DNA of 64,000 nt. Source: Xanthomonas chitinilytica (GTDB lineage: Bacteria; Pseudomonadota; Gammaproteobacteria; Xanthomonadales; Xanthomonadaceae). The stretch spans positions 358,602 to 422,601 of the forward strand of contig NZ_JAPCHY010000002.1 in assembly GCF_026107455.2 (NCBI RefSeq), read 5' to 3'. Below the pieces are notes generated by a model. The model saw nothing but the letters and a program-made list of their open reading frames with translations. It had not been told where the DNA came from and ran no database searches. Positions 1 through 7,529 of this stretch are shown in pieces. How positions within the stretch are numbered: position 1 is the first letter of the stretch; each line of letters starts with the position of its first letter. The translations under genes and the position numbers were made by a program.

Positions 1-849
1 GAATTCCTCGACCATGCTGCGGGTGCCGGCGCCGGTTTCGTCCGGCTGCGCGAACGCCAGCACTGGGAAGCCGGCGCCCACCAACGCCATCGGCCCGTGC
101 TTGACCTCGGCCGAGCTGTAGGCCTCGGCGTGCAGGCCGCAGGTTTCCTTGAACTTGAGCGCCGCTTCCTGCGCCGCGGCCAGGCCGAAGCCGCGGCCCA
201 GCACGAACAGGTTGTGCGCCGGTTCCAGGCCGTCGGTCAGCGACGACCAGTCGCAGCCCCAGGCCTGGCGCAGCGCGTCGGGCAGCGCGTCGAGCGCATG
301 CAGCAGTCGCGGGTCGTTCTTCCAACAGGCGCCCAGCTGCAGGATCGCGGCCAGCGAGGCCAGGTAGCTCTTGGTCGCCGCAACGCTGCGCTCGGGCCCG
401 GCCCCCAGCGGAATGACGGTCTCGGCCAGCTGCGCCAGCGGCGAATCCTCGACGTTGACCAGCGCCACCACGCGCGCGCCGGCGGCCTTGGCCGCCTCGG
501 CATTGCGCAGCAGGTCCGGGCTCTTGCCCGACTGCGAGATCACCACGTACAGCGCGCCGCGCAGCCGCTGCTGCGCCTCGTACACCGAACCCACCGACGG
601 CGAGGCCGAGGCGGTGACCATGCCCAGCTGGGTCTCGAACAGGTACTTGGCATAGGTGGCCGCGTGGTCGGAACTGCCGCGCGCGCAGGTGACCACGAAC
701 GGCGGCGGCGCGCTGCGCAGGGTACCGGCCAGCGCCTCCACCACCGCGCGGTTGCGCGCGAACTGGGCGGCGACGACATCGGCGGTTTCCGCCGCCTCGC
801 GGAACATCAGGGTTTCGGTCTCGCTGGGCAATGCCATGGTTTCGCTCAC
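1..849 (-). CDS. nagB-II: Glucosamine-6-phosphate deaminase, SIS type (partial, cut by window start)
   Basis: Cytoplasmic SIS-domain protein of the NagB-II/GlmS-isomerase type, expected to convert glucosamine-6-phosphate to fructose-6-phosphate and ammonia. The SIS signature ISQSGKSPDL lies near residue 103, followed by VVALVNVEDSPLA and an AATKSY segment, typical of phosphosugar binding. No glutaminase domain precedes it, which separates it from GlmS. The 3' end lies outside the window. The GTG at 849 overlaps the nagR stop in a GTGA junction, which suggests translational coupling; an in-frame ATG at 837 is the alternative start. It is the last visible gene of the nagP-nagR-nagB-II operon; nagA would be expected next but is not visible. 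Confidence 0.88.
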   Translation of the reverse strand, partial: MSETMALPSETETLMFREAAETADVVAAQFARNRAVVEALAGTLRSAPPPFVVTCARGSSDHAATYAKYLFETQLGMVTASASPSVGSVYEAQQRLRGALYVVISQSGKSPDLLRNAEAAKAAGARVVALVNVEDSPLAQLAETVIPLGAGPERSVAATKSYLASLAAILQLGACWKNDPRLLHALDALPDALRQAWGCDWSSLTDGLEPAHNLFVLGRGFGLAAAQEAALKFKETCGLHAEAYSSAEVKHGPMALVGAGFPVLAFAQPDETGAGTRSMVEEF

Positions 850-1913
850 GCAGAATCGGGGGTGGGAGGTCGGGAAGAGTGGAGACGCATCGGTGCGGTC
901 GAGCCGCGCACCACCAGCTGCGGCACGAAGCCCTGGTTCTGCAGCTGCACCGGCGCGTCGTCGTAGGCGTCGCTGCGCAGCTGGCTGATCAGCAGCCGCG
1001 CGGCGTGCCGGGCGATGTCCTCGGTGGCCTGCTTGGCGGTGGTCAGCGCCGGCCACGACTGGCGCGAGAACGGGCTGTCCTCGAAGCCGGCGATGGACAG
1101 GTCGTAGGGCACGTTCATGCCGGCCGAGCGCGCCGCGGCCAGCACCCCGGCGGCGATCTCATCGTTGGAGCCGAAGATCGCGGTGGGCGGCTCGCGCAGC
1201 GCCAGCAGCCGCCGCGCGCCGCGGAAGCCGTCGTCGAAGGTGTAGTCGCCGGGGATCACCAGGTGCTTGTCCAGGGTGATGCCGTAGTCCTTCAGCGCCG
1301 ACTCGTAGCCGGCATAGCGCTCGCCGCTGGAGCGGTGCGAGGTGCCGCCCCACAGGAAGCCGATGCGCTGGTGGCCGAGCTGGATCAGGTGCTCGGTGAT
1401 CTCGTAGGCGGCATCGCGGTCGTCGACGTAGACGCAGGCGCCGTCGCCCGGGTCCTCGGTGGCGGCGATGATGCGCACGGTCTTGATCCCGCGCGCGGTG
1501 AGCGCGGCGACCAGCTCGCCGCGCTCGGACATCGGCGCGGTCAGCACCAGCCCGGCCAGCCGCGAGCGCTGCACCCAGTCGGCCAGCTCGTCGGCCAGCA
1601 GCGGCGAGGTCGAGTCGCAGGGATGGATCTGCAGGCCGAAGCCGGTCTCGCGACAGGCCGAGAGCACGCCGTTCTGCACGCCGATGATGTGGTACGGGTT
1701 CGGGTTGTCGTACACCAGCCCGATCACGAAGGTGGTGTTGCTGCGCAGGTTGCGTGCGGACGGGTCCGGCTCGTAGTCGAGTTCGGCGACCGCGCGCAGC
1801 ACCCGTGCGCGGGTCGCCTGCATCACCGACGGCTCGTTGTTGATCACCCGCGAGACGGTCTTCAGCGAGACCTTGGCCCGCTCGGCGACGTCCTTGATGG
1901 TGGGTCTGCGCAT
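846..1913 (-). CDS. nagR: LacI-family transcriptional repressor of the GlcNAc locus
   Basis: 355-aa LacI-type regulator. The N-terminus MRRPTIKDVAERAKVSLKTV is a classic LacI helix-turn-helix (residues 3-25) with the hinge helix RNLRSNTT after it, then a periplasmic-binding-like effector domain (VIGLVYDNPNPYH ... GSNDEIAAGVLAA). The start is placed at the ATG directly before the HTH; an in-frame ATG 18 codons upstream would overlap the end of nagP. Its place between nagP and nagB-II, together with shared palindromes before nagP and both kinase genes, makes it the likely repressor of the whole region, probably released by GlcNAc-6-P or a related sugar. Known Xanthomonas GlcNAc loci use LacI-family NagR/NagQ; which name fits cannot be settled here. 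Confidence 0.88.
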   Translation of the reverse strand: MRRPTIKDVAERAKVSLKTVSRVINNEPSVMQATRARVLRAVAELDYEPDPSARNLRSNTTFVIGLVYDNPNPYHIIGVQNGVLSACRETGFGLQIHPCDSTSPLLADELADWVQRSRLAGLVLTAPMSERGELVAALTARGIKTVRIIAATEDPGDGACVYVDDRDAAYEITEHLIQLGHQRIGFLWGGTSHRSSGERYAGYESALKDYGITLDKHLVIPGDYTFDDGFRGARRLLALREPPTAIFGSNDEIAAGVLAAARSAGMNVPYDLSIAGFEDSPFSRQSWPALTTAKQATEDIARHAARLLISQLRSDAYDDAPVQLQNQGFVPQLVVRGSTAPMRLHSSRPPTPDSA

Positions 1914-1956
1914 TACCGGTTCCTGCGTTGTCTGGGTGCCTGCCATGATGCGCGAT

Positions 1957-3240
1957 TCAGCCGGCACGCGCCTTGCCGGCGCGGTGGCCGTACACGGCGA
2001 AGAACAGGATGTACAGGTAGCACGGCACCGTCAGCCCGGCGAACACCCACTGGAAGTCGTAGTGCTGCTTGAGCACCGCGAACAGCTGCGGAATGATCGC
2101 GCCACCGGCGATGCCCATGATCAGCAGCGCCGAGCCGGTCTCGGTGAAGCGGCCCAGGCCCTTGATCGCCAACGGGAAGATCGCCGGCCACATCATCGCG
2201 TTGGCGAAGCCGAGCGCGGCCACGAAGCCGACCGAGACATTGCCGCGGGTCAGCAGCGCGGCCAGCGCGAACACCAGCCCCAGCACTGCCGAAACGCTGA
2301 GGTAGCGCTCCTGCGAGATGAAGCGCGGGATCAGCGCCAGGCCGGCCAGGTAGCCCACCAGCATCGCCGTCAGGGTGAACGAGGTGAAGAACTTGGTCTG
2401 GTCCAGCGGCAGGCCGAAGCCGTTGCCGTAGGTGCCGATCGCATCGCCGGCCAGCACTTCCACGCCCACGTAGACGAACAGGCACACCACGCCCAGCAGC
2501 AGGTGCGGGAACTGCAGCACGCTGCGCTTGCCGTCGCCGCCGTTGCCGCGCTCGGCGTTGGCCTCGGCGGTCTTCAGCTCCGGCAGCGGCGAGAACAGGA
2601 TGCCGACCGCCACCACCACCAGGATCGCCGCCATCACCAGGTAGAAACCGCGGATGCTGGCGGCGAATTCGCCCAACAGCTGCGCCTTGGTGGCGGCATC
2701 GGCATCGGCCACCGCCGCCGACAGGTCGCCGATGCCGTGCAGCACCAGCGTGCCCAGCAGCAATGGCGCCAGGATGCCGGCGACCTTGTTGCAGATGCCC
2801 ACCATCGCGATGCGGCGGGCCGCGCTCTCGATCGGGCCGAGGATGCTGATGTAGGGGTTGACCGCAGTCTGCAGCAACGCCAGGCTGCCGCCGATCACGA
2901 ACAGGCTGCCCAGCACGCCGGGGAACCAGCGGTGGGTGGCGAACTGGCCGAATGCCAGCGCGCCGGCGGCGCCGATCAGCAGGCTCAGCGCCAGTCCCTT
3001 CTTCATGCCGGTGCGCTTGAGGATCCACGACGACGGCAGCGCCAGGAAGAAGTACGACAGGTAGAACACCATCAGCACCAGGAAGGCGGAGATCTCGCTG
3101 ACTTCGAACGCCACCTGCACGAAGGTGATCAGCGGCCCGTTGAGCCAGGTGAAGAAGCCGATGATGAAGAACAGCAGGCCGATGATGGCGATGGACGAGG
3201 CCATGCTGGCGCGCGGGGCGGGAACGGAAACGGCAGACAT
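1957..3240 (-). CDS. nagP: GlcNAc/glucose MFS permease (NagP type)
   Basis: 427-aa inner-membrane transporter of the FucP/GluP branch of the major facilitator superfamily with about 12 hydrophobic segments. Family-typical stretches are FFIIGFFTWLNGPLI near the N-terminus, ALLQTAVNPYISILGP in the first half and NAMMWPAIFPLAIKGLG in the second. It probably brings GlcNAc across the inner membrane by H+ or Na+ symport. The ATG at 3240 has an AGGAGG ribosome site 8 bases upstream; a longer in-frame start at 3309 would lie inside the operator and is rejected. First gene of the leftward operon with nagR 43 bp downstream. Substrate is inferred from the nag context; glucose is the alternative. Confidence 0.88.
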   Translation of the reverse strand: MSAVSVPAPRASMASSIAIIGLLFFIIGFFTWLNGPLITFVQVAFEVSEISAFLVLMVFYLSYFFLALPSSWILKRTGMKKGLALSLLIGAAGALAFGQFATHRWFPGVLGSLFVIGGSLALLQTAVNPYISILGPIESAARRIAMVGICNKVAGILAPLLLGTLVLHGIGDLSAAVADADAATKAQLLGEFAASIRGFYLVMAAILVVVAVGILFSPLPELKTAEANAERGNGGDGKRSVLQFPHLLLGVVCLFVYVGVEVLAGDAIGTYGNGFGLPLDQTKFFTSFTLTAMLVGYLAGLALIPRFISQERYLSVSAVLGLVFALAALLTRGNVSVGFVAALGFANAMMWPAIFPLAIKGLGRFTETGSALLIMGIAGGAIIPQLFAVLKQHYDFQWVFAGLTVPCYLYILFFAVYGHRAGKARAG

Positions 3241-3293
3241 CGAAAAACCTCCTGCAGCTGCGGGAGACGGGTGGGGCCGTCTGTCGGTAACTT

Positions 3294-3340
3294 GGAACAA
3301 CGTTGTCACATTTATTCGTTGACGCCGTCGTCTTTGTCAA
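3294..3340 (-). promoter_or_regulatory. nagP promoter with NagR-type operator
   Basis: Read leftward, a perfect TTGACA (-35, 3340-3335) is followed after 17-18 bp by GAATAA/AATAAA (-10), and directly downstream lies the palindromic core ACAACGTTGT (3297-3306) flanked by TG...CA. The core matches the 14-mer found before the two kinase genes. The operator would cover the transcription start of nagP, consistent with repression. Promoter hexamers are read by eye. Confidence 0.6.
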
Positions 3341-3528
3341 CCGGCAGATGCGCCCCACCCCCGAACCGGACGCTTGAGCGGGAACCGTGCAGCGCTTGTC
3401 CCGCCTCGGTTTTCCGTGAGCAGAACCATCCACGCCAAGCCTTCACCCGCTCCTTCCCGGAATCGCGGAGGTCGTGCCCGGATGCGCCATCGCCGTTGCG
3501 GCGCAGCATCGAAAGTTTCGGATATTCG

Positions 3529-3556
3529 TTGACATCGTTGTCAGGACGATTACAGA
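3529..3556 (+). promoter_or_regulatory. Kinase-1 promoter with NagR-type operator
   Basis: The near-palindrome TGACATCGTTGTCA (3530-3543) overlaps a TTGACA -35 box (3529-3534); TACAGA at 3551-3556 is a fair -10 after 16 bp. The identical 14-mer occurs at 10180-10193 before the second kinase. Overlap with the -35 box suggests simple repression by the LacI protein encoded at 846-1913. Confidence 0.65.
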
Positions 3557-3607
3557 CTCGGCCGGAACAGGCGCCCGTTCCGGCCCCATCCATCCAAGGG
3601 AATCCGA

Positions 3608-4702
3608 GTGACCGCTGTCGTCCCCCATCTCCAGATGCCCGACCAGGCCACGCCGCTGCCGACGTTCCTGGCCGCCGACGTGGGCGGCACGCACGTGCGC
3701 GTGGGCCTGATCCAGGCCAACACCGGCACGGCTTCGCCGATCCAGATACTGGCCTACCGCAAGTACCGTTGCGCCGACCACCCCAGCCTCGGCGCCATCC
3801 TGGCCGACTTCTGCGCGCAGGCGCCGGCGGTGCGCGAGTGCGTGATCGCCAGCGCCGGCTACCCGCTGGCCGACGGCACCGTCATCACCGCCAACCTGCC
3901 CTGGCCGCTGGCCCCGACGCGCATCCGCGACGAACTCGGCCTGCACGCCGTGCACCTGGTCAACGACTTCGAGGCCGTCGCCCACGCCGCCGCCCATGTC
4001 GATGCCAGCCAGGTGCTGCAGCTCACCGGGCCGGCCCAGGCGCCGCGCGGCCCCACCCTGGTGGTCGGACCCGGCACCGGACTGGGCGCCGCCGTCTGGA
4101 TCCCCGATGGCCCGCGCGCCGTCGTCCTGGCCACCGAGGCCGGACAGGCATCGCTCGCCGCCGGCACCGAACTGGAAATGGCCGTCCTGCAGCAGATGCT
4201 GCGCGGCCGCAGCCACGTCTCCATCGAGCACGGCGCGCTGTCCGGCCCCGGCCTGCTCAACCTCTACAACGCCCTGTGCGCCGTCCGCGGCGCCACCCCC
4301 GTGCATGCCACCCCCGATGCCGTCAGCGCCGCCGCCTGCGACGGCAGCGATCCGCTCGCCGTCGAAACCCTGCAGCTGTTCTGCGGCTTCCTCGGCTCCA
4401 CCATCGGCGACATGGCCCTGCTCTACGGCATCCAGGGCGGCATCTACCTGGCCGGCGGCATCCTCCCCAGGATCCATCCGTTCCTCACCCACAGCAGCTT
4501 CGTCCAGCGCTTCCTCAACAAGGGGCCCATGCGCGAGGCGCTGCAACGCATTCCCGTGAAGGTGGTCGAGCACGGGCAGCTCGGCGTCATCGGCGCCGCC
4601 AGCTGGTACCTGCAGAAGATGGCCGACGAGGCCGCGACGATACCGGCAACAGATCCACCCGCAGCAGCTCCGTACGCAACAACCAACAGCGCAATCAAGT
4701 AG
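3608..4702 (+). CDS. Glucokinase-family sugar kinase, probable GlcNAc kinase (copy 1)
   Basis: 364-aa kinase of the bacterial glucokinase family. Phosphate-binding DVGGTHVR lies at residues 24-31, the catalytic Asp in LVNDFEA, adenosine-binding GPGTGLGA near 155 and LSGPGLLNLYNAL follows. The glucose-binding motif EGGH is replaced by EAGQ, in line with a changed sugar; with the nag context this favours a NagK-II type GlcNAc kinase, glucokinase being the alternative. Start is GTG 3608 after AGGGAA. Bases 3771-4612 are almost identical to 10418-11259 in copy 2, while both ends differ. The C-terminus carries an extra Ala/Thr-rich tail of about 30 residues that copy 2 lacks. First gene of module 1; the receptor gene follows after 40 bp. 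Confidence 0.85.
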   Translation: MTAVVPHLQMPDQATPLPTFLAADVGGTHVRVGLIQANTGTASPIQILAYRKYRCADHPSLGAILADFCAQAPAVRECVIASAGYPLADGTVITANLPWPLAPTRIRDELGLHAVHLVNDFEAVAHAAAHVDASQVLQLTGPAQAPRGPTLVVGPGTGLGAAVWIPDGPRAVVLATEAGQASLAAGTELEMAVLQQMLRGRSHVSIEHGALSGPGLLNLYNALCAVRGATPVHATPDAVSAAACDGSDPLAVETLQLFCGFLGSTIGDMALLYGIQGGIYLAGGILPRIHPFLTHSSFVQRFLNKGPMREALQRIPVKVVEHGQLGVIGAASWYLQKMADEAATIPATDPPAAAPYATTNSAIK

Positions 4703-4742
4703 CAGTCAGAGCAATCACACCCAAGTGTTGAGGAGAGACAAC

Positions 4743-7424
4743 ATGCATCGCAAGACCCTGCTTTCCGCTGCCATCATCAGCTGCCTGGCTTTCACCGCAC
4801 AGGCCCAGGAGCCGACCGCCGCGCCACAGGCCACCGACCTGGATACCGTGCAGGTCGTCGGCATCCGCGGCAGCATGGAGAAATCGCTGGACACCAAGCG
4901 CGATGCCAACTCGCGCGTGGAAGTGGTCACCGCCGAAGACGTCGGCAAGCTGCCGGCGCACAACGTGGCCGATACCCTGCAGCGCCTGCCCGGCGTCAAC
5001 ATCAGCTCCTCCTCCGCCGACGAAGGCGGCTTCGACGAGGCCGACCGCGTCAGCCTGCGCGGCACCAGCCCGAGCCTGACCCAGACCCTGATCAACGGCC
5101 ACAGCGTCGGCTCGGCCGACTGGTTCGTGCTCAGCCAGGGCGGCAACGTCGGCCGCAGCGTCAGCTACACCCTGCTGCCGTCCGAGCTGGTCAGCTCGGT
5201 GGAAGTGCACAAGTCCTCGCAGGCCAGGCTGCAGGACGGCGGCACCACCGGTACGGTCAACATCATCACCCGCAAGCCGCTGGAGTTCGCCAACCCGATC
5301 ACCGCCGAGGCCTCGGTCGGCGTGGTGCGCTCGGACCAGGCCAAGTCCAACGACCCGCAACTGTCGGGCCTGTTCAACTACCGGAACGACGAAGGCACCT
5401 TCGGCGTGATGGTGCAGGCGTTCAAGCAGAAGCGCGAGCTGCGCCGCGAAGCGCAGGAACTGCCGGCCGGCTTCTTCCAGCTCGGCCGCAATACGGATGG
5501 TTCGATCAACGCGCTGGGCCAGTCCAATCCGGACCTGGTCGACGTCTATGCCCCGAGCCTGCTCGGCTCGACCCTGTTCGAACAGACCCGCGACCGCAAG
5601 GGCGGCCTGGTCGAGCTGCAGTTCAAGCCCAGCGACGACCTGAGCCTGGGCCTGAGCGCCTTCTCCTCGAAGATGCAGGCCAACAACTACAACCGCAACT
5701 TCATGCTGTGGGGCGGCGCCTTCGCCAACTCCCAGGCGCCCGACGCCGGCTACGTGGTCAGGGACGGCGTGCTGACCGACGCCACCTACAGCGGCGACCC
5801 GGACACCTACTACGCGGTGTACGACATGATCTACCGCGAAGCCACCGCCAAGTCGAACTACGTCACCTTCGACGCCGACTGGAACATCAACGACAGTCTG
5901 AGCGCGAAGTTCCAGGCCGGCACCACCAAGGGCGAAGGCTCGACCCCGCGCCAGTTCATCGCCGAAGTGGTTTCGGCCCAGGGCGGCGGCGCAAGCTGGA
6001 CCACCCACGGCAAGGGTTCGCCGATCGACTGGAACGTCGGCGGCGACATCTCGCCGAGCGGCTCGGACTGGGGCGGCACCTGGGGCAACCAGGAAGTGAC
6101 CGCCAAGGACAAGGAGAACTGGGGCAAGGTCGACTTCACCCAGTACTTCGACACCGGCACCCTGAGCTCGATCGACTTCGGCGCCCGCTACGCCGACCAC
6201 AAGCGCGAAGCCCTGTCGCCGGAAGGCGCCACCCCGGGCGCCGGCATCTGGGACGCGCTGCAGGGCGGCGCCACCGGCAACTACCCCGGCGGCTTCGCCA
6301 GCGGCATCGGCGGCAACTTCCCGCGCGACATCTGGTACTTCACCCCGGGCGCGCTGAAGGAAGCGATCCTCGGCAACTCCGAGTGGCTGTCCAACAACCA
6401 CGGCCCGGACGGCCGCCACAACTACGGCGCCGAGTGGAAGGTGCAGGAGAAGAACTTCGCCGCCTACGTGCAGGCCAACTTCGTCGGCGACCGCTGGAGC
6501 GGCAACGTCGGCCTGCGCTACGTCAACATCGACCAGGACATCGACACCTACCAGGCGGTCAGCGACCCGGCCAATGCCGACGTGTCCAGCCTGTTCGGTG
6601 CGTGGAAGGCGCTGTCCTACAACAACAAGCACAGCCGCGTGCTGCCCAGCGCGAACCTGAAGTTCGACCTGGCCGAGGACCTGGTGTTCCGCTTCGCCGC
6701 GTCCCAGACCCAGACCCTGCCGGACTTCTCGGCGCTGGGCGCTTCGTCCTGGGGTTCGGACCTGAGCCGCACCGGCGGCGGCGGCAACCCGAAGCTCGAC
6801 CCGGTGGTGTCCACCAACTTCGACGCCAACCTGGAGTGGTACTTCATGCCGCGCGGCCTGCTGTCGCTGGGCGTGTACTCGATGAACCTGAAGGACTACG
6901 TGGCCTTCGGCACCGAGACCCAGATGCTGTTCAGCGAGCTGACCAACCAGCTCGAGGCCTACCAGGTCGCAGTGCCGGTCAATTCCAACGGCAAGGTCAC
7001 CGGCGTCGAGTTCGCCTACGAGCAGCCGATCGGCGACAACTTCGGCGTCAACGCCAACTACACCTATGCCGACGGCAGCACCTCGCACACCTGGGCAGAC
7101 GGCAGCAACAACCTGCTGGGCACCTCGAAGAACACCTACAACGTGGGCGCCTACTTCGAGAACGACAGCTTCGGCGCGCGCGTGGGCTACACCTACCGTT
7201 CGGCGTTCCTGATCGGCCTGAAGGGCGCCAACCCGTACTACCAAGACGATTTCGGCACCCTGTCGGTGGCGCTGAGCTACAAGGTCAACGACCACCTGAG
7301 CTTCTCGCTGGACGCGCTGAACCTCAACGACCCGACCTACAAGTACTACCAGAGCGCCAACATCCCGACCGCGTTCTACACCAACGGTCGCCAGTACTAC
7401 TTCAACGTCCGCCTGAAGTACTGA
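4743..7424 (+). CDS. TonB-dependent receptor, Xanthomonas/Caulobacter type (module 1)
   Basis: 893-aa outer-membrane receptor. A signal peptide (MHRKTLLSAAIISCLAFTAQ, cleavage near AQA-QE) is followed by the N-terminal conserved block VVGIRGSMEKSLDTKRDA and VVTAEDVGKLPAHNVADTLQ, hallmark of this TonB subfamily, then the plug with LRGTSPSLTQTLINGHSV. The long beta-barrel ends in an aromatic-rich strand (RQYYFNVRLKY). The start is the ATG after AGGAGA; an in-frame ATG 6 codons earlier lacks a ribosome site. By position between a kinase and a GH20 hexosaminidase it probably imports chitin- or glycan-derived GlcNAc oligosaccharides. Likely co-transcribed with the kinase upstream. Confidence 0.9.
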   Translation: MHRKTLLSAAIISCLAFTAQAQEPTAAPQATDLDTVQVVGIRGSMEKSLDTKRDANSRVEVVTAEDVGKLPAHNVADTLQRLPGVNISSSSADEGGFDEADRVSLRGTSPSLTQTLINGHSVGSADWFVLSQGGNVGRSVSYTLLPSELVSSVEVHKSSQARLQDGGTTGTVNIITRKPLEFANPITAEASVGVVRSDQAKSNDPQLSGLFNYRNDEGTFGVMVQAFKQKRELRREAQELPAGFFQLGRNTDGSINALGQSNPDLVDVYAPSLLGSTLFEQTRDRKGGLVELQFKPSDDLSLGLSAFSSKMQANNYNRNFMLWGGAFANSQAPDAGYVVRDGVLTDATYSGDPDTYYAVYDMIYREATAKSNYVTFDADWNINDSLSAKFQAGTTKGEGSTPRQFIAEVVSAQGGGASWTTHGKGSPIDWNVGGDISPSGSDWGGTWGNQEVTAKDKENWGKVDFTQYFDTGTLSSIDFGARYADHKREALSPEGATPGAGIWDALQGGATGNYPGGFASGIGGNFPRDIWYFTPGALKEAILGNSEWLSNNHGPDGRHNYGAEWKVQEKNFAAYVQANFVGDRWSGNVGLRYVNIDQDIDTYQAVSDPANADVSSLFGAWKALSYNNKHSRVLPSANLKFDLAEDLVFRFAASQTQTLPDFSALGASSWGSDLSRTGGGGNPKLDPVVSTNFDANLEWYFMPRGLLSLGVYSMNLKDYVAFGTETQMLFSELTNQLEAYQVAVPVNSNGKVTGVEFAYEQPIGDNFGVNANYTYADGSTSHTWADGSNNLLGTSKNTYNVGAYFENDSFGARVGYTYRSAFLIGLKGANPYYQDDFGTLSVALSYKVNDHLSFSLDALNLNDPTYKYYQSANIPTAFYTNGRQYYFNVRLKY

Positions 7425-7459
7425 TCCACCGGCAGCGACGCCTGCCGATCCCGTTCCAC

Positions 7460-7495
7460 CGCGATGGGCCTGGGCTTTCCGGGCCCATCGCGTTT
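7460..7495 (+). terminator. Hairpin between receptor and hexosaminidase genes of module 1
   Basis: An 11-bp stem (CGCGATGGGCC with GGCCCATCGCG) around a 11-base loop is followed by only TTT. It lies inside the 105-bp gap of a probable operon, so it may lower downstream expression or stabilise the upstream mRNA rather than end transcription. Confidence 0.5.
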
Positions 7496-7529
7496 CCACC
7501 GCGGCCCGGTCGCCGCCAGGAGCCCCAGC

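Noticed and set aside
1914..1967. Longer start for the LacI gene
   Set aside because: Would add 18 residues before the HTH that relatives lack and overlap the nagP stop.
3313..3340. TTGAC-N12-GTCAA near 3319-3340 as a second nagP operator
   Set aside because: Better explained as the -35 box of nagP plus a chance repeat; lacks the central AACGTT/ATCGTT.
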